From Inhella inkyongensis (GTDB lineage Bacteria; Pseudomonadota; Gammaproteobacteria; Burkholderiales; Burkholderiaceae_C): DNA of 64,000 nt. The first letter of the stretch is position 1, and every line of letters begins with the position of its first letter. The stretch covers positions 4,020,413-4,084,412 of the forward strand of contig NZ_CP040709.1 of the NCBI RefSeq assembly GCF_005952805.1, written 5' to 3'. A program made the translations under genes and the position numbers. This document shows, one piece after another, positions 7,518 to 15,986 of this stretch. The notes under the pieces were generated by a model that saw nothing but the letters and a program-made list of their open reading frames with translations, made no database searches and was not told where the DNA came from.

Positions 7518-9508
7518 AGCGATTGCTTGCCGGTTTGTCCCTGAGTCTGAGCTTGGGGCTGGGCGTGCAGGCCCAAGTGCTGGATCTGGCCAAGGATCAG
7601 CGCGCCGTGCAGCTGCTGCTGCTCGGCTACGACCATCCGGCCAAGGCCGATGCCGAACTGCGCGCGATGCGGGCCGAGACCGCCCCGGCCCAGGGGGACT
7701 GGCTGGATTATTTGGAGGCACGCCTGCGAGTGCAGACAGGCGATCTGGAGGCTGCTGCGCAATGGGCGCGAGGGCTCAACACCCCGATGGCCTCATTGGT
7801 CCTGGCCCTGGTCCATGAACGTCAGGGGCGCGACAGCGAGGCGCTGCGCCTGGCCGAGGCCGTCCAGCACGATCTGGCGGCCAACTGCAAGGCGTGGCCA
7901 GGCCCGCGCGAGGGCAAGCTGGACTGCGATTTCCGCCTGGTGCGCGAGGCCCTGCGCTTGCAGGCAAGGGTGCAGTTGCGCCGTAGCCAAATGGGCAGCG
8001 CCCGTACCCTGATGGAGCAGGCGCTGTCGCTCGCGCGCGCCGGCCAGGACAACGAGATTGCCGCGCATGATCTGGCCGATCTGGCCGACATCCACGATCT
8101 GCTGGACCAGCAGGAGCTATCGCGCCAGGCCCTCGCCAACGCACTCAAGCTCGCGGCCGACTCGCCGCGCATGCTGGCGCGCATCAAGAGCTACGAAGCC
8201 ATGCTCGCCACCCGCCGCGGCGACCGCGACGCACAGCTGGCGGCCTACACCGAGGCATTGACACTGGCACGCAGCGCCGATTCGCCCCGGCTCGAGGCCC
8301 TGCTGCTCGGCAATCTGGCCGATTACTACCTGCACACCCACAAGCCCGAACAGGCGAAGCAGCATGCCGAGGCCGCCTTGCCCGTGCTGCAACGCTTTGG
8401 TGAACCGCGCGCGCTGCGCAACGCACGTCACAACCTGGCCGTGGCCTTGGTACTGCTGCGCCAGTTTGACGGCGCGCGTCAGCAACTGGCCTTGATCGAC
8501 AAGCTGCCGGTGGGCGGAGACGACAGCGCCTCGCGGGGCGAGGAGTTGCGCGAGTTGGGTGCGGCCTGGGCCAAGGTCGGGCAGGCCAAGGAAGCCTTGG
8601 CGCTCTACCACGCCGAACGCCGGTTGACGCTTGAGGATCAGCAGCGTGCGCGCGAGGCCGTGATGGCCGATCTGCGCGCCAAATACGACGCCGATGCCCA
8701 GAAGGCCAATCTGGAGTTGCGGCGCCGCGAACACGAACTCAACCAACAAACCCTGAGCAACCAGGAGGCGGTCCGCAAGGTCACGCTGATCGGCGCCGTG
8801 CTGCTCGGGCTGTGCGCGGTAATTGCGGTGCTGGCCCTGGCCCGGATGCGCCAGGCCCATCGGCGTCTGCGCGCCAACCAGGCCCTGCTGCAGGTGCTGA
8901 GTGAACGGGATCCGCTGACCCAGTTGGCGAACCGCCGCCATTTCCAATCGGCCATGGCGGCGCGGGGCGACGAGCCGCTGGCCGGCGGCCTCTTGATGAT
9001 CGACATCGATCACTTCAAGCGCATCAACGACAGCCACGGCCACGGCGCGGGCGATCTGGTCATCCAGGCCGTGGCCAAGCGCCTGCAGGCCACGCTGCGC
9101 GAGGGCGATCTGCTGGTGCGCTGGGGCGGCGAGGAGTTCCTGATCCTGGCGCCATCGCTGCGCACCAGCCATGTGCAGGTGCTGGTGGATCGGCTGCTGC
9201 TGGCCGTGGGTGAGAAACCCGTGGCGCTGGAAAGCGGCGAGTCCCTGCGGGTCACCATCTCGATTGGTTTTGGCTGCTTCCCGCTGCCGCCCAGCGGCCT
9301 GACCCTGCCCTGGGAACGCGCCATCAACTGGGCCGATCTGGCGCTCTACGCTGCCAAGCACCGGGGCCGCAATCGCGGGGTCGGCATCGTCGAAGCCCAG
9401 GCCGAGGACGACGAGAGCCTGGTGCGCATCGAGTCCGACTTCGAAGGTGCGGCGGCCGCCGCCCGCATCAAGCTGGCACAGGTCATCGGACCCATCGCGC
9501 TGTCCTGA
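7514..9508 (+). CDS. TPR-GGDEF diguanylate cyclase, paralogue of preceding gene (664 aa)
   Basis: The same architecture as the gene before it: signal peptide (MKRLLAGLSLSLSLGLGVQAQ), helical TPR-type periplasmic region, transmembrane helix near residues 425-450 (VTLIGAVLLGLCAVIAVLAL), and GGDEF domain (SERDPLTQLANRRHF, DIDHFKRIND, GGEEF at 538-542). The RxxD inhibitory site is REGD. The start ATG overlaps the previous stop (ATGA), so translation is probably coupled. The sequence is diverged through the sensor half but parallel in order, pointing to tandem duplication followed by divergence of the sensed signal. The stop TGA is followed directly by the ATG of a third GGDEF gene. Confidence 0.85.
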   Translation: MKRLLAGLSLSLSLGLGVQAQVLDLAKDQRAVQLLLLGYDHPAKADAELRAMRAETAPAQGDWLDYLEARLRVQTGDLEAAAQWARGLNTPMASLVLALVHERQGRDSEALRLAEAVQHDLAANCKAWPGPREGKLDCDFRLVREALRLQARVQLRRSQMGSARTLMEQALSLARAGQDNEIAAHDLADLADIHDLLDQQELSRQALANALKLAADSPRMLARIKSYEAMLATRRGDRDAQLAAYTEALTLARSADSPRLEALLLGNLADYYLHTHKPEQAKQHAEAALPVLQRFGEPRALRNARHNLAVALVLLRQFDGARQQLALIDKLPVGGDDSASRGEELRELGAAWAKVGQAKEALALYHAERRLTLEDQQRAREAVMADLRAKYDADAQKANLELRRREHELNQQTLSNQEAVRKVTLIGAVLLGLCAVIAVLALARMRQAHRRLRANQALLQVLSERDPLTQLANRRHFQSAMAARGDEPLAGGLLMIDIDHFKRINDSHGHGAGDLVIQAVAKRLQATLREGDLLVRWGGEEFLILAPSLRTSHVQVLVDRLLLAVGEKPVALESGESLRVTISIGFGCFPLPPSGLTLPWERAINWADLALYAAKHRGRNRGVGIVEAQAEDDESLVRIESDFEGAAAAARIKLAQVIGPIALS

Positions 9509-10705
9509 ATGCAAGCGCCCGACATCCATGTGCCAACGCTGACCCTGGCCATGGTGGGCGGCTTTGCGCTGATGGTGGCGCAAGTCACCTTGGCCGGCTG
9601 GCGCACCCTACCACGCCGTGAAGCCCAGAGCTGGCTGGGTGTCTGCGCTGCGCTGATGGTCTCGGCAGCACTGTTCGCGGTGCGCGCCCAGTTGCCTGAA
9701 TGGGCGGTGTTGCTGACCAGCAATCTGGCCCTCGGCGTGGGCCTGCTGGCGATGGTGGGCGCGGCCTTGCGACTCATCGAGGTCAAGATTCGCCCTCGGC
9801 AGGTCGGCTGGGCTTTTGCGGGCTACTGCACCGTGATGCTGATGGCCCAGGCCCTGCCGCTGGCGCAGGCCATCACGGCCAGCAACCTGGCGGCCGCGGC
9901 CTTTATGGCGCCCCTGGCCTGGACGATGGCACGTCGCGGCTGGCCCGTCAGCGCCGCACTGCGCTCGGTCACCGCCGCCCTGTGGACCCTGCTGGCTGTC
10001 CTGCTGTGGCGCGCCCAGGATGCCTGGCGCCATCCGGCCGAGTACACCGACCTGGGCCAACGCCTGTTTGCGCCGCCTGGCCATGGCCTGTCCATGCTGG
10101 TGTTGATGCTGGCCATCCTGGCGGTCTGCTTTGGCTATGTGCTGGCGGCCCAGGAGCGCGCCCAGCAACAGCTGCACATACAGGCCACCCGCGATGCGCT
10201 GACGGGTTGTCGCAACCGCCGGCGCCTGGACCAGATCATGCACAACGAGCTGTCGCGGCTGCGACGCGGCGGCGCCAGCCTGTCCTTCATGCTGATCGAC
10301 CTCGACGACTTCAAGCGTCTGAACGATCAACACGGGCATGCGGTCGGTGACGCAGCCCTGATCCATGTGGCCCAGCTGTTTCGGCAACGCCTGCGCACCA
10401 CCGACAAGCTGGCCCGCATGGGGGGCGAGGAGTTTGGCGTGGTGCTGCCCAGCACGGACTCGGCCGGCGCGCTGCAGGTAGCAGCCCAGTTGCGGCGCCA
10501 ACTGCACCGCCATCCCCTGCCCCTGGCCCAGGGCGGTAGCGTCACACTCACCGCCTCGATCGGGATCGTCACCCTGCCCAGCCGGACCAAGGCCAAAGCC
10601 GATGCCGTCTACGAAGCGGCCGACTGCGCCATGTATGAGGCCAAGCGCGGCGGCAAGGACGGCGCCCGGGCCTCAGATTGGATTGAACTGGCGCCACAGC
10701 CATAG
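9509..10705 (+). CDS. Membrane-anchored GGDEF diguanylate cyclase (398 aa)
   Basis: About six hydrophobic helices occupy residues 10-215 (for example LAMVGGFALMVAQVTLAGW and LSMLVLMLAILAVCFGYVL), followed by a GGDEF domain. The domain has TRDALTGCRNRRRLDQ, DLDDFKRLND and GGEEF at 305-309. RTTD provides the RxxD feedback site. It makes c-di-GMP at the inner membrane; its sensor is an integral-membrane one, unlike the TPR inputs of the two genes before it. The ATG begins on the base after the preceding TGA, so it is the third gene of a c-di-GMP-synthesising operon. Its 3' end overlaps the convergent DUF1232 gene by 33 bp. Confidence 0.85.
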   Translation: MQAPDIHVPTLTLAMVGGFALMVAQVTLAGWRTLPRREAQSWLGVCAALMVSAALFAVRAQLPEWAVLLTSNLALGVGLLAMVGAALRLIEVKIRPRQVGWAFAGYCTVMLMAQALPLAQAITASNLAAAAFMAPLAWTMARRGWPVSAALRSVTAALWTLLAVLLWRAQDAWRHPAEYTDLGQRLFAPPGHGLSMLVLMLAILAVCFGYVLAAQERAQQQLHIQATRDALTGCRNRRRLDQIMHNELSRLRRGGASLSFMLIDLDDFKRLNDQHGHAVGDAALIHVAQLFRQRLRTTDKLARMGGEEFGVVLPSTDSAGALQVAAQLRRQLHRHPLPLAQGGSVTLTASIGIVTLPSRTKAKADAVYEAADCAMYEAKRGGKDGARASDWIELAPQP

Positions 10706-11098
10706 CGCCAGCCCGCCCAAGAAGGCCAGGCCCAGCAAGAGGCTGAGTCCAACAATCAGAATCCCCCATATGAGCGCGCGGCGCAGGCCCTGCAGGCGCC
10801 GCAGCGCCGGCCAGTCCTGGGTGCGCGCCCGTTCACTGGCACGCGCCAGCACGGCGGGCGGCAGACGGCGACGGATGTAGGCGAAGCCCAGCGGCAGGAT
10901 CAGGAGATCATCCAGCCAGCCCAGCACCGGAATGAAGTCCGGGATCAGGTCGATGGGACTGAGCGCATAGGCCAGCAGCGCCAGCGCCAACCACCGCAAA
11001 CCGCGCGGCATCTCAGGGTCACGCACCGCGTGCCCCATCACCAACACCTCATCCGAAAGCCGCGCCGCCCAGGCCTTGAGGCCGCGCCAGCGCATCAC
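10673..11098 (-). CDS. YkvA/DUF1232 family membrane protein (141 aa)
   Basis: Contains the DUF1232 hallmark YALSPIDLIPDFIPVLGWLDDLLILPLGF, a short amphipathic/transmembrane segment of unknown function seen in many bacteria. A second hydrophobic helix lies near the C-terminus (LIWGILIVGLSLLLGLAFLGGLALWL). No biochemical role is established for the family that I can apply here. It is convergent with the third GGDEF gene, and the two 3' ends overlap by 33 bp, which may couple their expression through antisense overlap. Confidence 0.8.
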   Translation of the reverse strand: MMRWRGLKAWAARLSDEVLVMGHAVRDPEMPRGLRWLALALLAYALSPIDLIPDFIPVLGWLDDLLILPLGFAYIRRRLPPAVLARASERARTQDWPALRRLQGLRRALIWGILIVGLSLLLGLAFLGGLALWLWRQFNPI

Positions 11099-11130
11099 GG
11101 CCCCTCCGACACCGCCTCTGGGATCAAGCG

Positions 11131-11212
11131 ACCGCCGCGGAACCGGCTTTGCCGGGCCGCAGGCGGTGCCCCCTAGAGGGGGAGGCGGCGCAGCCGCTCC
11201 GGGGGTGGGTCA
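11131..11212 (-). repeat. Stop-codon-linked hairpin repeat, copy 2
   Basis: Read on the minus strand it begins right after the TGA of the acyl-CoA synthetase gene with a second TGA and CCCACCCCCGGAGCGGCTG. It contains GCGGCTGCGCCGC and CCCCCTCTAGGGGG stems and ends with CCGGC-AAA-GCCGG and TTCCGCGGCGG, matching the distal end of copy 1. Orientation follows the upstream gene. Confidence 0.8.
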
Positions 11213-12904
11213 TCACTCCACCAGAATCACTTTCTGGCGGCTGTCGGCCCAACTCTCGTATTGCTCGCCAAAGGCCTTGTCGATCTCGTTGCGCTTGATC
11301 TTGAAGGTCGGCGTGATCAGGCCGTTGTCCACCGTCCAGGGCTGCTTGAACAGCACCAGGCAGTCCATCTGCTCGTGCGGATCAAGCTTGGCATTGATGC
11401 TCTTCAGATGCTCGACCAGCGAGGCCTTGAGGGCCTCCTTCTCGGCCGGGTCGTCCAGCTTCTTCACGGCCTCAGGGCCGAGCATGCCCAAACCCAGGGG
11501 CTGACCCATATTGGCGCCCACCACGGCACAGGCCTCGACGGCGTTGTGCATCACGATCTTGTCCTCGATCGGCGCGGGCGCCACATACTTGCCCTTGCTG
11601 GTCTTGAACAGGTCCTTGACGCGACCGGTGATCTTCAGGCACTTGCGGTCGTCGTGCGCGGCCTTGTCGCCGGTCTTGAGCCAACCGTCCTCGGTGAAGG
11701 CCTCGCGGGTCAGCTCGGGCTCCTTGTAGTAGCCCTTCATCACCGCCGGGCTCTTCATCTGCAACTCGCCGGTCTTCTTGTCGATGCGCACCTGCACGCC
11801 GTCGTAGGCCGGGCCCACGGTGCCGGTCATGTCCTGGCCATTGATGGTGATGTGGCTGACCGCCAGGTTCTCGGTCATGCCATAGCCCTCATTGATGGGC
11901 AGGCCGAGCTTGCGATACCACTTGAGCAGATCGGGCGGCATCGGCGCCGCGCCACCGGCCGCGAAACGGCAGGCATCCAGGCCCAGGGCCTTGCGGATCT
12001 TTTTCTTCACCACCAAGTTCAGGAGCGGAATCTTGAGCAGCTTGTCCAGCTTGGCCGGCGGCATCTTGGCCTGGATGCCCTGCTGGAACTTGACCCACAG
12101 GCGCGGCACCGAGAAGAACACGGTCGGACGGGCGCGCTGCAGATCCTGGGTGAAGGTCTCGAGCGACTCGGCAAAGAACACATGCATGCCGGTCACCAGC
12201 CAGCCATGCTCAACCAGGCAACGCTCCACCACATGGGCCAGCGGCAGGTAGGACAGCATGCGGTCGTCATCGCCCATGGGGATGCGACCCAGACCGGCCT
12301 GCAGCGCCCAGGCAAAGTTGCCAAAGGTGTGCATCACGCCCTTGGGTGCGCCGGTGGTGCCCGAGGTGTAGATCAGCGTGGCCAGTTCGTCGGCGCCGCG
12401 CACGGTCTGGCCCTCCATCGGGGCGGTGTCGGCCACGATCTCGTCCCAGCTCTGATAGGCCGCCTTGGCGTCATCGGGGCTGAGCGCGTAGCTGACGCAG
12501 GGCATGCCAGCCGGGATGCCGGGCTTCATGCCTTCCCAACCGTCCAGCTTGCCAACGAAGCACATCTTGGCCTCGCTGTGCTCCAGGATCTGGGTGATGG
12601 TGCCGGCCGCCAGGGTCGGGTAGAGCGGCACCGAGACATGGCCGGCCATCCAGATGGCCAGATCGTTCATCAGCCACCAGGCGCAGTTTTTGGACAGGAT
12701 GGCGACCTTGCTACCGGCCGGCCAGCCCTGGGCCTTGATCCAGGCCGCCATGCGGCGCGTCTCGTTGGCGATCTGGCCCCAGGTGAATTCCTTGACCACG
12801 CCATTGCCCATGGGCTGGGTCAGCACGACCTTGTTGGGGTGGGCCGATTCCCAGTAATAAAGGCATTGCAGGGCCAGGCGTTCAGGGGCGATGGTCGTGC
12901 TCAT
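11213..12904 (-). CDS. AMP-dependent long-chain fatty acyl-CoA synthetase (563 aa)
   Basis: An ANL-superfamily enzyme that activates a carboxylic (probably fatty) acid with ATP and CoA. The AMP-binding P-loop motif LIYTSGTTGAPKG is near residue 178. Further motifs are EGYGMTENLA, the TGD block (WLKTGDKAAHDD) and GRVKDLFKTSKGKYVAP. The YYWESAHPNKVVLTQP start and WVKFQQGIQAKMP block resemble the FadD15/long-chain FACS branch found in mycobacteria and many proteobacteria. It could feed acyl-CoA to the WS/DGAT encoded earlier in the window, but there is no operon link. It lies downstream of trpS, separated by about 115 bp with a terminator-like hairpin. The stop is followed by repeat copy 2. Confidence 0.88.
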   Translation of the reverse strand: MSTTIAPERLALQCLYYWESAHPNKVVLTQPMGNGVVKEFTWGQIANETRRMAAWIKAQGWPAGSKVAILSKNCAWWLMNDLAIWMAGHVSVPLYPTLAAGTITQILEHSEAKMCFVGKLDGWEGMKPGIPAGMPCVSYALSPDDAKAAYQSWDEIVADTAPMEGQTVRGADELATLIYTSGTTGAPKGVMHTFGNFAWALQAGLGRIPMGDDDRMLSYLPLAHVVERCLVEHGWLVTGMHVFFAESLETFTQDLQRARPTVFFSVPRLWVKFQQGIQAKMPPAKLDKLLKIPLLNLVVKKKIRKALGLDACRFAAGGAAPMPPDLLKWYRKLGLPINEGYGMTENLAVSHITINGQDMTGTVGPAYDGVQVRIDKKTGELQMKSPAVMKGYYKEPELTREAFTEDGWLKTGDKAAHDDRKCLKITGRVKDLFKTSKGKYVAPAPIEDKIVMHNAVEACAVVGANMGQPLGLGMLGPEAVKKLDDPAEKEALKASLVEHLKSINAKLDPHEQMDCLVLFKQPWTVDNGLITPTFKIKRNEIDKAFGEQYESWADSRQKVILVE

Positions 12905-12929
12905 GATGGATGAATGTGTCGACAGCGAG

Positions 12930-12962
12930 AAAGGGGCTCGAAGGTAGCTGGTTCCGAGCCCC
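12930..12962 (-). terminator. Candidate terminator downstream of trpS
   Basis: GGGGCTCG at 12933-12940 pairs with CGAGCCCC at 12955-12962. On the minus strand the stem is followed by TTTCTC. It lies between trpS and the acyl-CoA synthetase gene. The T-tract is short, so termination may be partial. Confidence 0.45.
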
Positions 12963-13019
12963 CCGGAACACCGGGCTTGCCCCAGGAGAGCCTAGGGAAC
13001 TGTCACCAATTTCCGAAAA

Positions 13020-14315
13020 TCATGCCTTGGCGGCCGCTTTGGCCGCTTCAACTGCAGCCAACTCGGCCAGGGCCTGATCCAGCTCCGGGTGACAGACCGT
13101 CGCCCCGACGGCGGCGGCAGACCCTTCGGCCCGCACCCGCGCCCACCACTGCCCGGCCTCCCGGCCTTGGGCAAAGCCGCTCGACTGCAGCAAGACCTGT
13201 TCGCCCCGTACCAACTTCACATAGAACAGACCGTCGGCCTCGCGGTACTGCTTGGACATCGGCAGTTGCGCCTTGGGCGCCGCCACGGCCTGGCGCCCGG
13301 GCAGCAGGCGCGAGCGCCGCAGGCCCACGGCCTCGCGCAGGCGGTCCAGCAAGGGCCGGGCGATGGCGCGTGCGCGCTCGGCGCCACGCAGCAAGATGGC
13401 CTCAAGCTCCTCGGGGTGGTTCATCAGCTGCTCGTAGCGGGCGCGCATGGGGCCCAACTCGCGGTCGATCTGCGCCACCAGGCGCTGCTTGGCCTCGCCC
13501 CAGCCCAGGCCGGCGCGCAGCTCGGCGCGCATGGCGGCACGCTCATCCGGCGCGGCAAAGGCGTCCCAGAGCTGGATGAAGGTCGTGCCCTCGGGGTCTT
13601 TCGGCTCGCCGGGCAGGCGCGAGTCGGTCACCACCTTGGCGATGGCCGTCTTCAAGCCCTCCAGCCCGCCTTCGAACAGCGGCACGACGTTGTCGTAGCT
13701 CTTGCTCATCTTGCGGCCATCCAGGCCGGGCAACAGCTCCATCTCGGCCTCGACCTGGGCCTCGGGCAGCACGAAGAAGTCCTGGCCATAGTGGTGGTTG
13801 AACTTCTGCGCCACGTCGCGCGCCATCTCAATGTGCTGCACCTGGTCCTTGCCCACCGGGATGCGGTGCGCGTTGTAGAGCAGGATGTCGGCCGCCATCA
13901 GGATGGGGTAGCTGTACAGGCCCATGGTGACGTTGGCGTCGGGCTCCTCGCCGGCCGCCGTGGCGGCGTCCACCGCCGCCTTGTAGGCATGCGCGCGGTT
14001 CATCTGACCCTTGGCCGTCATGCAGGTCAGCAGCCAGGTCAGCTCACACACCTCGGGCAGATCGCTCTGGCGATAGAGCAGGGCCTTGTCTGTATCCAGC
14101 CCGGCTGCCACCCAGGTGGCGGCGATCTGCAGGCGCGAGGCCTCGACGCGGTCGGGGTCGTCGCACTTGATCAGGCCGTGGTAGTCGGCCATGAAGAAAA
14201 AGCTCTCGACCCCGGGCTCGCGCGAGGCGGCAATGGCCGGACGGATGGCGCCGACATAGTTGCCAAGGTGCAGAGTGCCGGTGGTGGTGATGCCGGTCAG
14301 GACGCGAGTAGACAT
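13020..14315 (-). CDS. trpS: Tryptophanyl-tRNA synthetase with C-terminal extension
   Basis: A class I aminoacyl-tRNA synthetase charging tRNA-Trp. The HIGH-equivalent is HLGN at residues 17-20 (TGITTTGTLHLGN), and the KMSKS loop (GRKMSKSYDN) is near residue 200. The core resembles the usual bacterial TrpS of about 330-340 residues. Here about 95 further residues follow, with a segment DGLFYVKLVRGEQVLLQSSGF that looks like a small beta-rich appended domain and then an Ala-rich tail. Extended TrpS proteins are, to my knowledge, usual in Burkholderiales. The start ATG has no overlapping upstream gene; psd lies about 130 bp upstream with repeat copy 3 between them. Confidence 0.95.
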   Translation of the reverse strand: MSTRVLTGITTTGTLHLGNYVGAIRPAIAASREPGVESFFFMADYHGLIKCDDPDRVEASRLQIAATWVAAGLDTDKALLYRQSDLPEVCELTWLLTCMTAKGQMNRAHAYKAAVDAATAAGEEPDANVTMGLYSYPILMAADILLYNAHRIPVGKDQVQHIEMARDVAQKFNHHYGQDFFVLPEAQVEAEMELLPGLDGRKMSKSYDNVVPLFEGGLEGLKTAIAKVVTDSRLPGEPKDPEGTTFIQLWDAFAAPDERAAMRAELRAGLGWGEAKQRLVAQIDRELGPMRARYEQLMNHPEELEAILLRGAERARAIARPLLDRLREAVGLRRSRLLPGRQAVAAPKAQLPMSKQYREADGLFYVKLVRGEQVLLQSSGFAQGREAGQWWARVRAEGSAAAVGATVCHPELDQALAELAAVEAAKAAAKA

Positions 14316-14360
14316 GAGTCAGCTTTCAGTGCACTGGTCGTTCGAGGCGACCAGAACTTC

Positions 14361-14445
14361 AAGGGGGCCGCCGTGGAGCTGGCTTTGCCAGGCCACTGGC
14401 GGCGCCCCCTTGAGGGGGAGGCGGCGCAGCCGCTTCGGGGGTGGG
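14361..14445 (-). repeat. Stop-codon-linked hairpin repeat, copy 3
   Basis: On the minus strand the psd stop TGA is the first codon of the repeat: TGA then CCCACCCCCGAAGCGGCTG. It contains GCGGC/GCCGC and CCCCCTCAAGGGGG stems and a TGGC-AAA-GCCA stem in the place where copies 1 and 2 have CCGGC-AAA-GCCGG. That is a paired change that keeps the stem. It ends with CCACGGCGGCCCCCTTGAA. Confidence 0.8.
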
Positions 14446-15294
14446 TCAGAGGTTTGCCATCTGTTCACCGAGGCGAATCGGTCGGGCCGGGGCCCATTCG
14501 GGATTGAAGGCCATGCCGGACTTGGGCCACAACATCACCACGGTGGAGCCGAGCAGGAAGCGGCCCATCTCGTCGCCTTGCGCGAACTCGACCTGACCGG
14601 CCGGGTAGTCCCAGGTCTTGACCTCGGGGTGGCGCGGCGGGTTGACCACGCCGTGCCAGGTGGTGGCCATGCTGCCGACGATGGTGGCGCCCACCAGCAC
14701 CAGCACGAAGGGCCCGTGGGCGGTGTCGAATACGCAGACCACGCGCTCGTTCTTGGCGAACAGACCCGGTAGCGCTCGCGCGGTGGCCGGGTTCACCGAG
14801 TACAGGCTGCCGGGCACCCAGATCATCTGGCGCAAGGTGCCGGCCACAGGCATATGAATGCGGTGGTAGTCCTTGGGGCTCAGGTAGAGGGTGGCGAAAT
14901 GGCCATCCTGAAAACGTCCAGCCAGCGAGGCATCGCCACCCACCAGGGCCGTGGTGCTGTAGCCATGGCCCTTGGCCTGGAAGACCTGGTCGGCCTGGAT
15001 GGCCCCAAAGGCCGAGATGGCGCCGTCGACCGGGCAGATCCAGTCTGCTTTGGCCAGAGGGCGGACTCCGTCTTTCAGCGGCCGGGTGAAGAACTCGTTG
15101 AAGCTCTTGTAGGCCGCCGGGTCCGGGTTGGCGGCCTCGGCCATATTGACGCCATAGCGGCGGATGAAGCGCTCGATCAGCGCGGTGGTCCGGGCACCGT
15201 TCTCGGCCGCCGCGATGCGGCCGGCCAGCTCGGTCAGCGCTCGCTTGGGCAGCAGACGCTGCGGCAGCATGGTGCGAAGGTCTTCAATGCTCAT
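14446..15294 (-). CDS. psd: Phosphatidylserine decarboxylase proenzyme
   Basis: Converts phosphatidylserine to phosphatidylethanolamine at the inner membrane. The LGST motif (RFLLGSTVVML, near residue 247) is the self-cleavage site that creates the pyruvoyl group on the alpha chain. Other family blocks are YKSFNEFFTRPLKDGVRP and YLSPKDYHRIHMPVAG. The ATG at 15294 (MSIEDLRTMLPQRLLPK) gives 282 residues, the normal length. The frame is open further upstream to 15408, but that part overlaps cutA and is low-complexity. It is the last gene of the HDOD-soxY-soxZ-cutA-psd run. Confidence 0.95.
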   Translation of the reverse strand: MSIEDLRTMLPQRLLPKRALTELAGRIAAAENGARTTALIERFIRRYGVNMAEAANPDPAAYKSFNEFFTRPLKDGVRPLAKADWICPVDGAISAFGAIQADQVFQAKGHGYSTTALVGGDASLAGRFQDGHFATLYLSPKDYHRIHMPVAGTLRQMIWVPGSLYSVNPATARALPGLFAKNERVVCVFDTAHGPFVLVLVGATIVGSMATTWHGVVNPPRHPEVKTWDYPAGQVEFAQGDEMGRFLLGSTVVMLWPKSGMAFNPEWAPARPIRLGEQMANL

Positions 15295-15322
15295 GGCGCT
15301 GCCTCGAAATGGGGCCGCGATT

Positions 15323-15643
15323 CTACGGAAGGCATTCGCCGCGCACCCAGTCGGCGAAGGCCGGCGCGGCCTGCGACGCTGGCCAGGCCAGCAGAGCCGG
15401 CACGGCATAAGGGTGCTGGGCCAGCAGCCAGTCCTGCAGCGCCGACCAACGCGCCTGGGTGGTCTTGATCAGCAAGCGCCACTCGCTGTCTTGCTGCAGC
15501 GCACCGTCCCAGCGGTAGACCGACTCGATGACTTGGATCTGCACGCAGGCGGCCAGGCGTTGCTCCACCAAGCCGCGCGCCAATTGCTGGGCTTGCTCAG
15601 AGCTGGCCACCGTGGTGAGCGCCAACAACAAGGCGGGCGCCAC
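15323..15643 (-). CDS. cutA: CutA-type divalent cation tolerance protein
   Basis: 106 residues with the CutA1 pattern: LLALTTVASSEQAQQLARGLVEQRLAACVQI, then SVYRWDGALQQDSEWRLLIKTT and LLAQHPYAVPALLAWP. CutA1 forms very stable PII-like trimers; its link to copper tolerance is historical and its true role is unsettled. The gene starts 7 bp after the soxZ stop and ends 28 bp before psd, so it is part of the same minus-strand transcription unit. The family assignment is firm; the physiological role is not. Confidence 0.9.
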   Translation of the reverse strand: MAPALLLALTTVASSEQAQQLARGLVEQRLAACVQIQVIESVYRWDGALQQDSEWRLLIKTTQARWSALQDWLLAQHPYAVPALLAWPASQAAPAFADWVRGECLP

Positions 15644-15650
15644 TTTGACC

Positions 15651-15986
15651 TCAGGCGGGTTGAACCGTGGTGTTATCGCTGCGCTGCGCGCCGCGGTTGT
15701 CGGTCCAGTCCAGCTGCAGGCGATCGCCGGCCTTGGCGCCGCGCAATATGAACTCCAGCTGCGGATCTTTGCCCATGCCGGGACCCAGCTGTCCGCTCAG
15801 CACCGTCTGGTCGTTGAGCTGCAGCTTGAACTCCGCGATGAACCAGGCGGGAATCTCGCGCCCTTGCGCATCGCGACGTTCGCCACTCTCCATCTCATGG
15901 CGCATGCGCAGCAACACCTGGGCCTGATCGCGCCCCTTCATGCGCGCGCGCAGCAAGCTGGCGCGCGGTTTGGCCTCGGGCTTCAT
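15651..15986 (-). CDS. soxZ: SoxZ-like sulfur carrier partner protein
   Basis: A 111-residue protein matching SoxZ: RARMKGRDQAQVLLRMRHEMESGERRDAQGREIPAWFIAEFKLQLND parallels the SoxZ core (HPMETGxRRD...IP..I..F). An LQLDWTDNRGAQRSDNTTV strand at the C-terminus resembles FTWTDDDG. SoxZ forms the heterodimer with SoxY that carries sulfur intermediates in periplasmic thiosulfate oxidation. The ATG at 15986 overlaps the soxY stop (ATGA); an in-frame ATG at 15992 is the alternative. No soxA, X, B, C or D gene lies in this window. Confidence 0.82.
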   Translation of the reverse strand: MKPEAKPRASLLRARMKGRDQAQVLLRMRHEMESGERRDAQGREIPAWFIAEFKLQLNDQTVLSGQLGPGMGKDPQLEFILRGAKAGDRLQLDWTDNRGAQRSDNTTVQPA

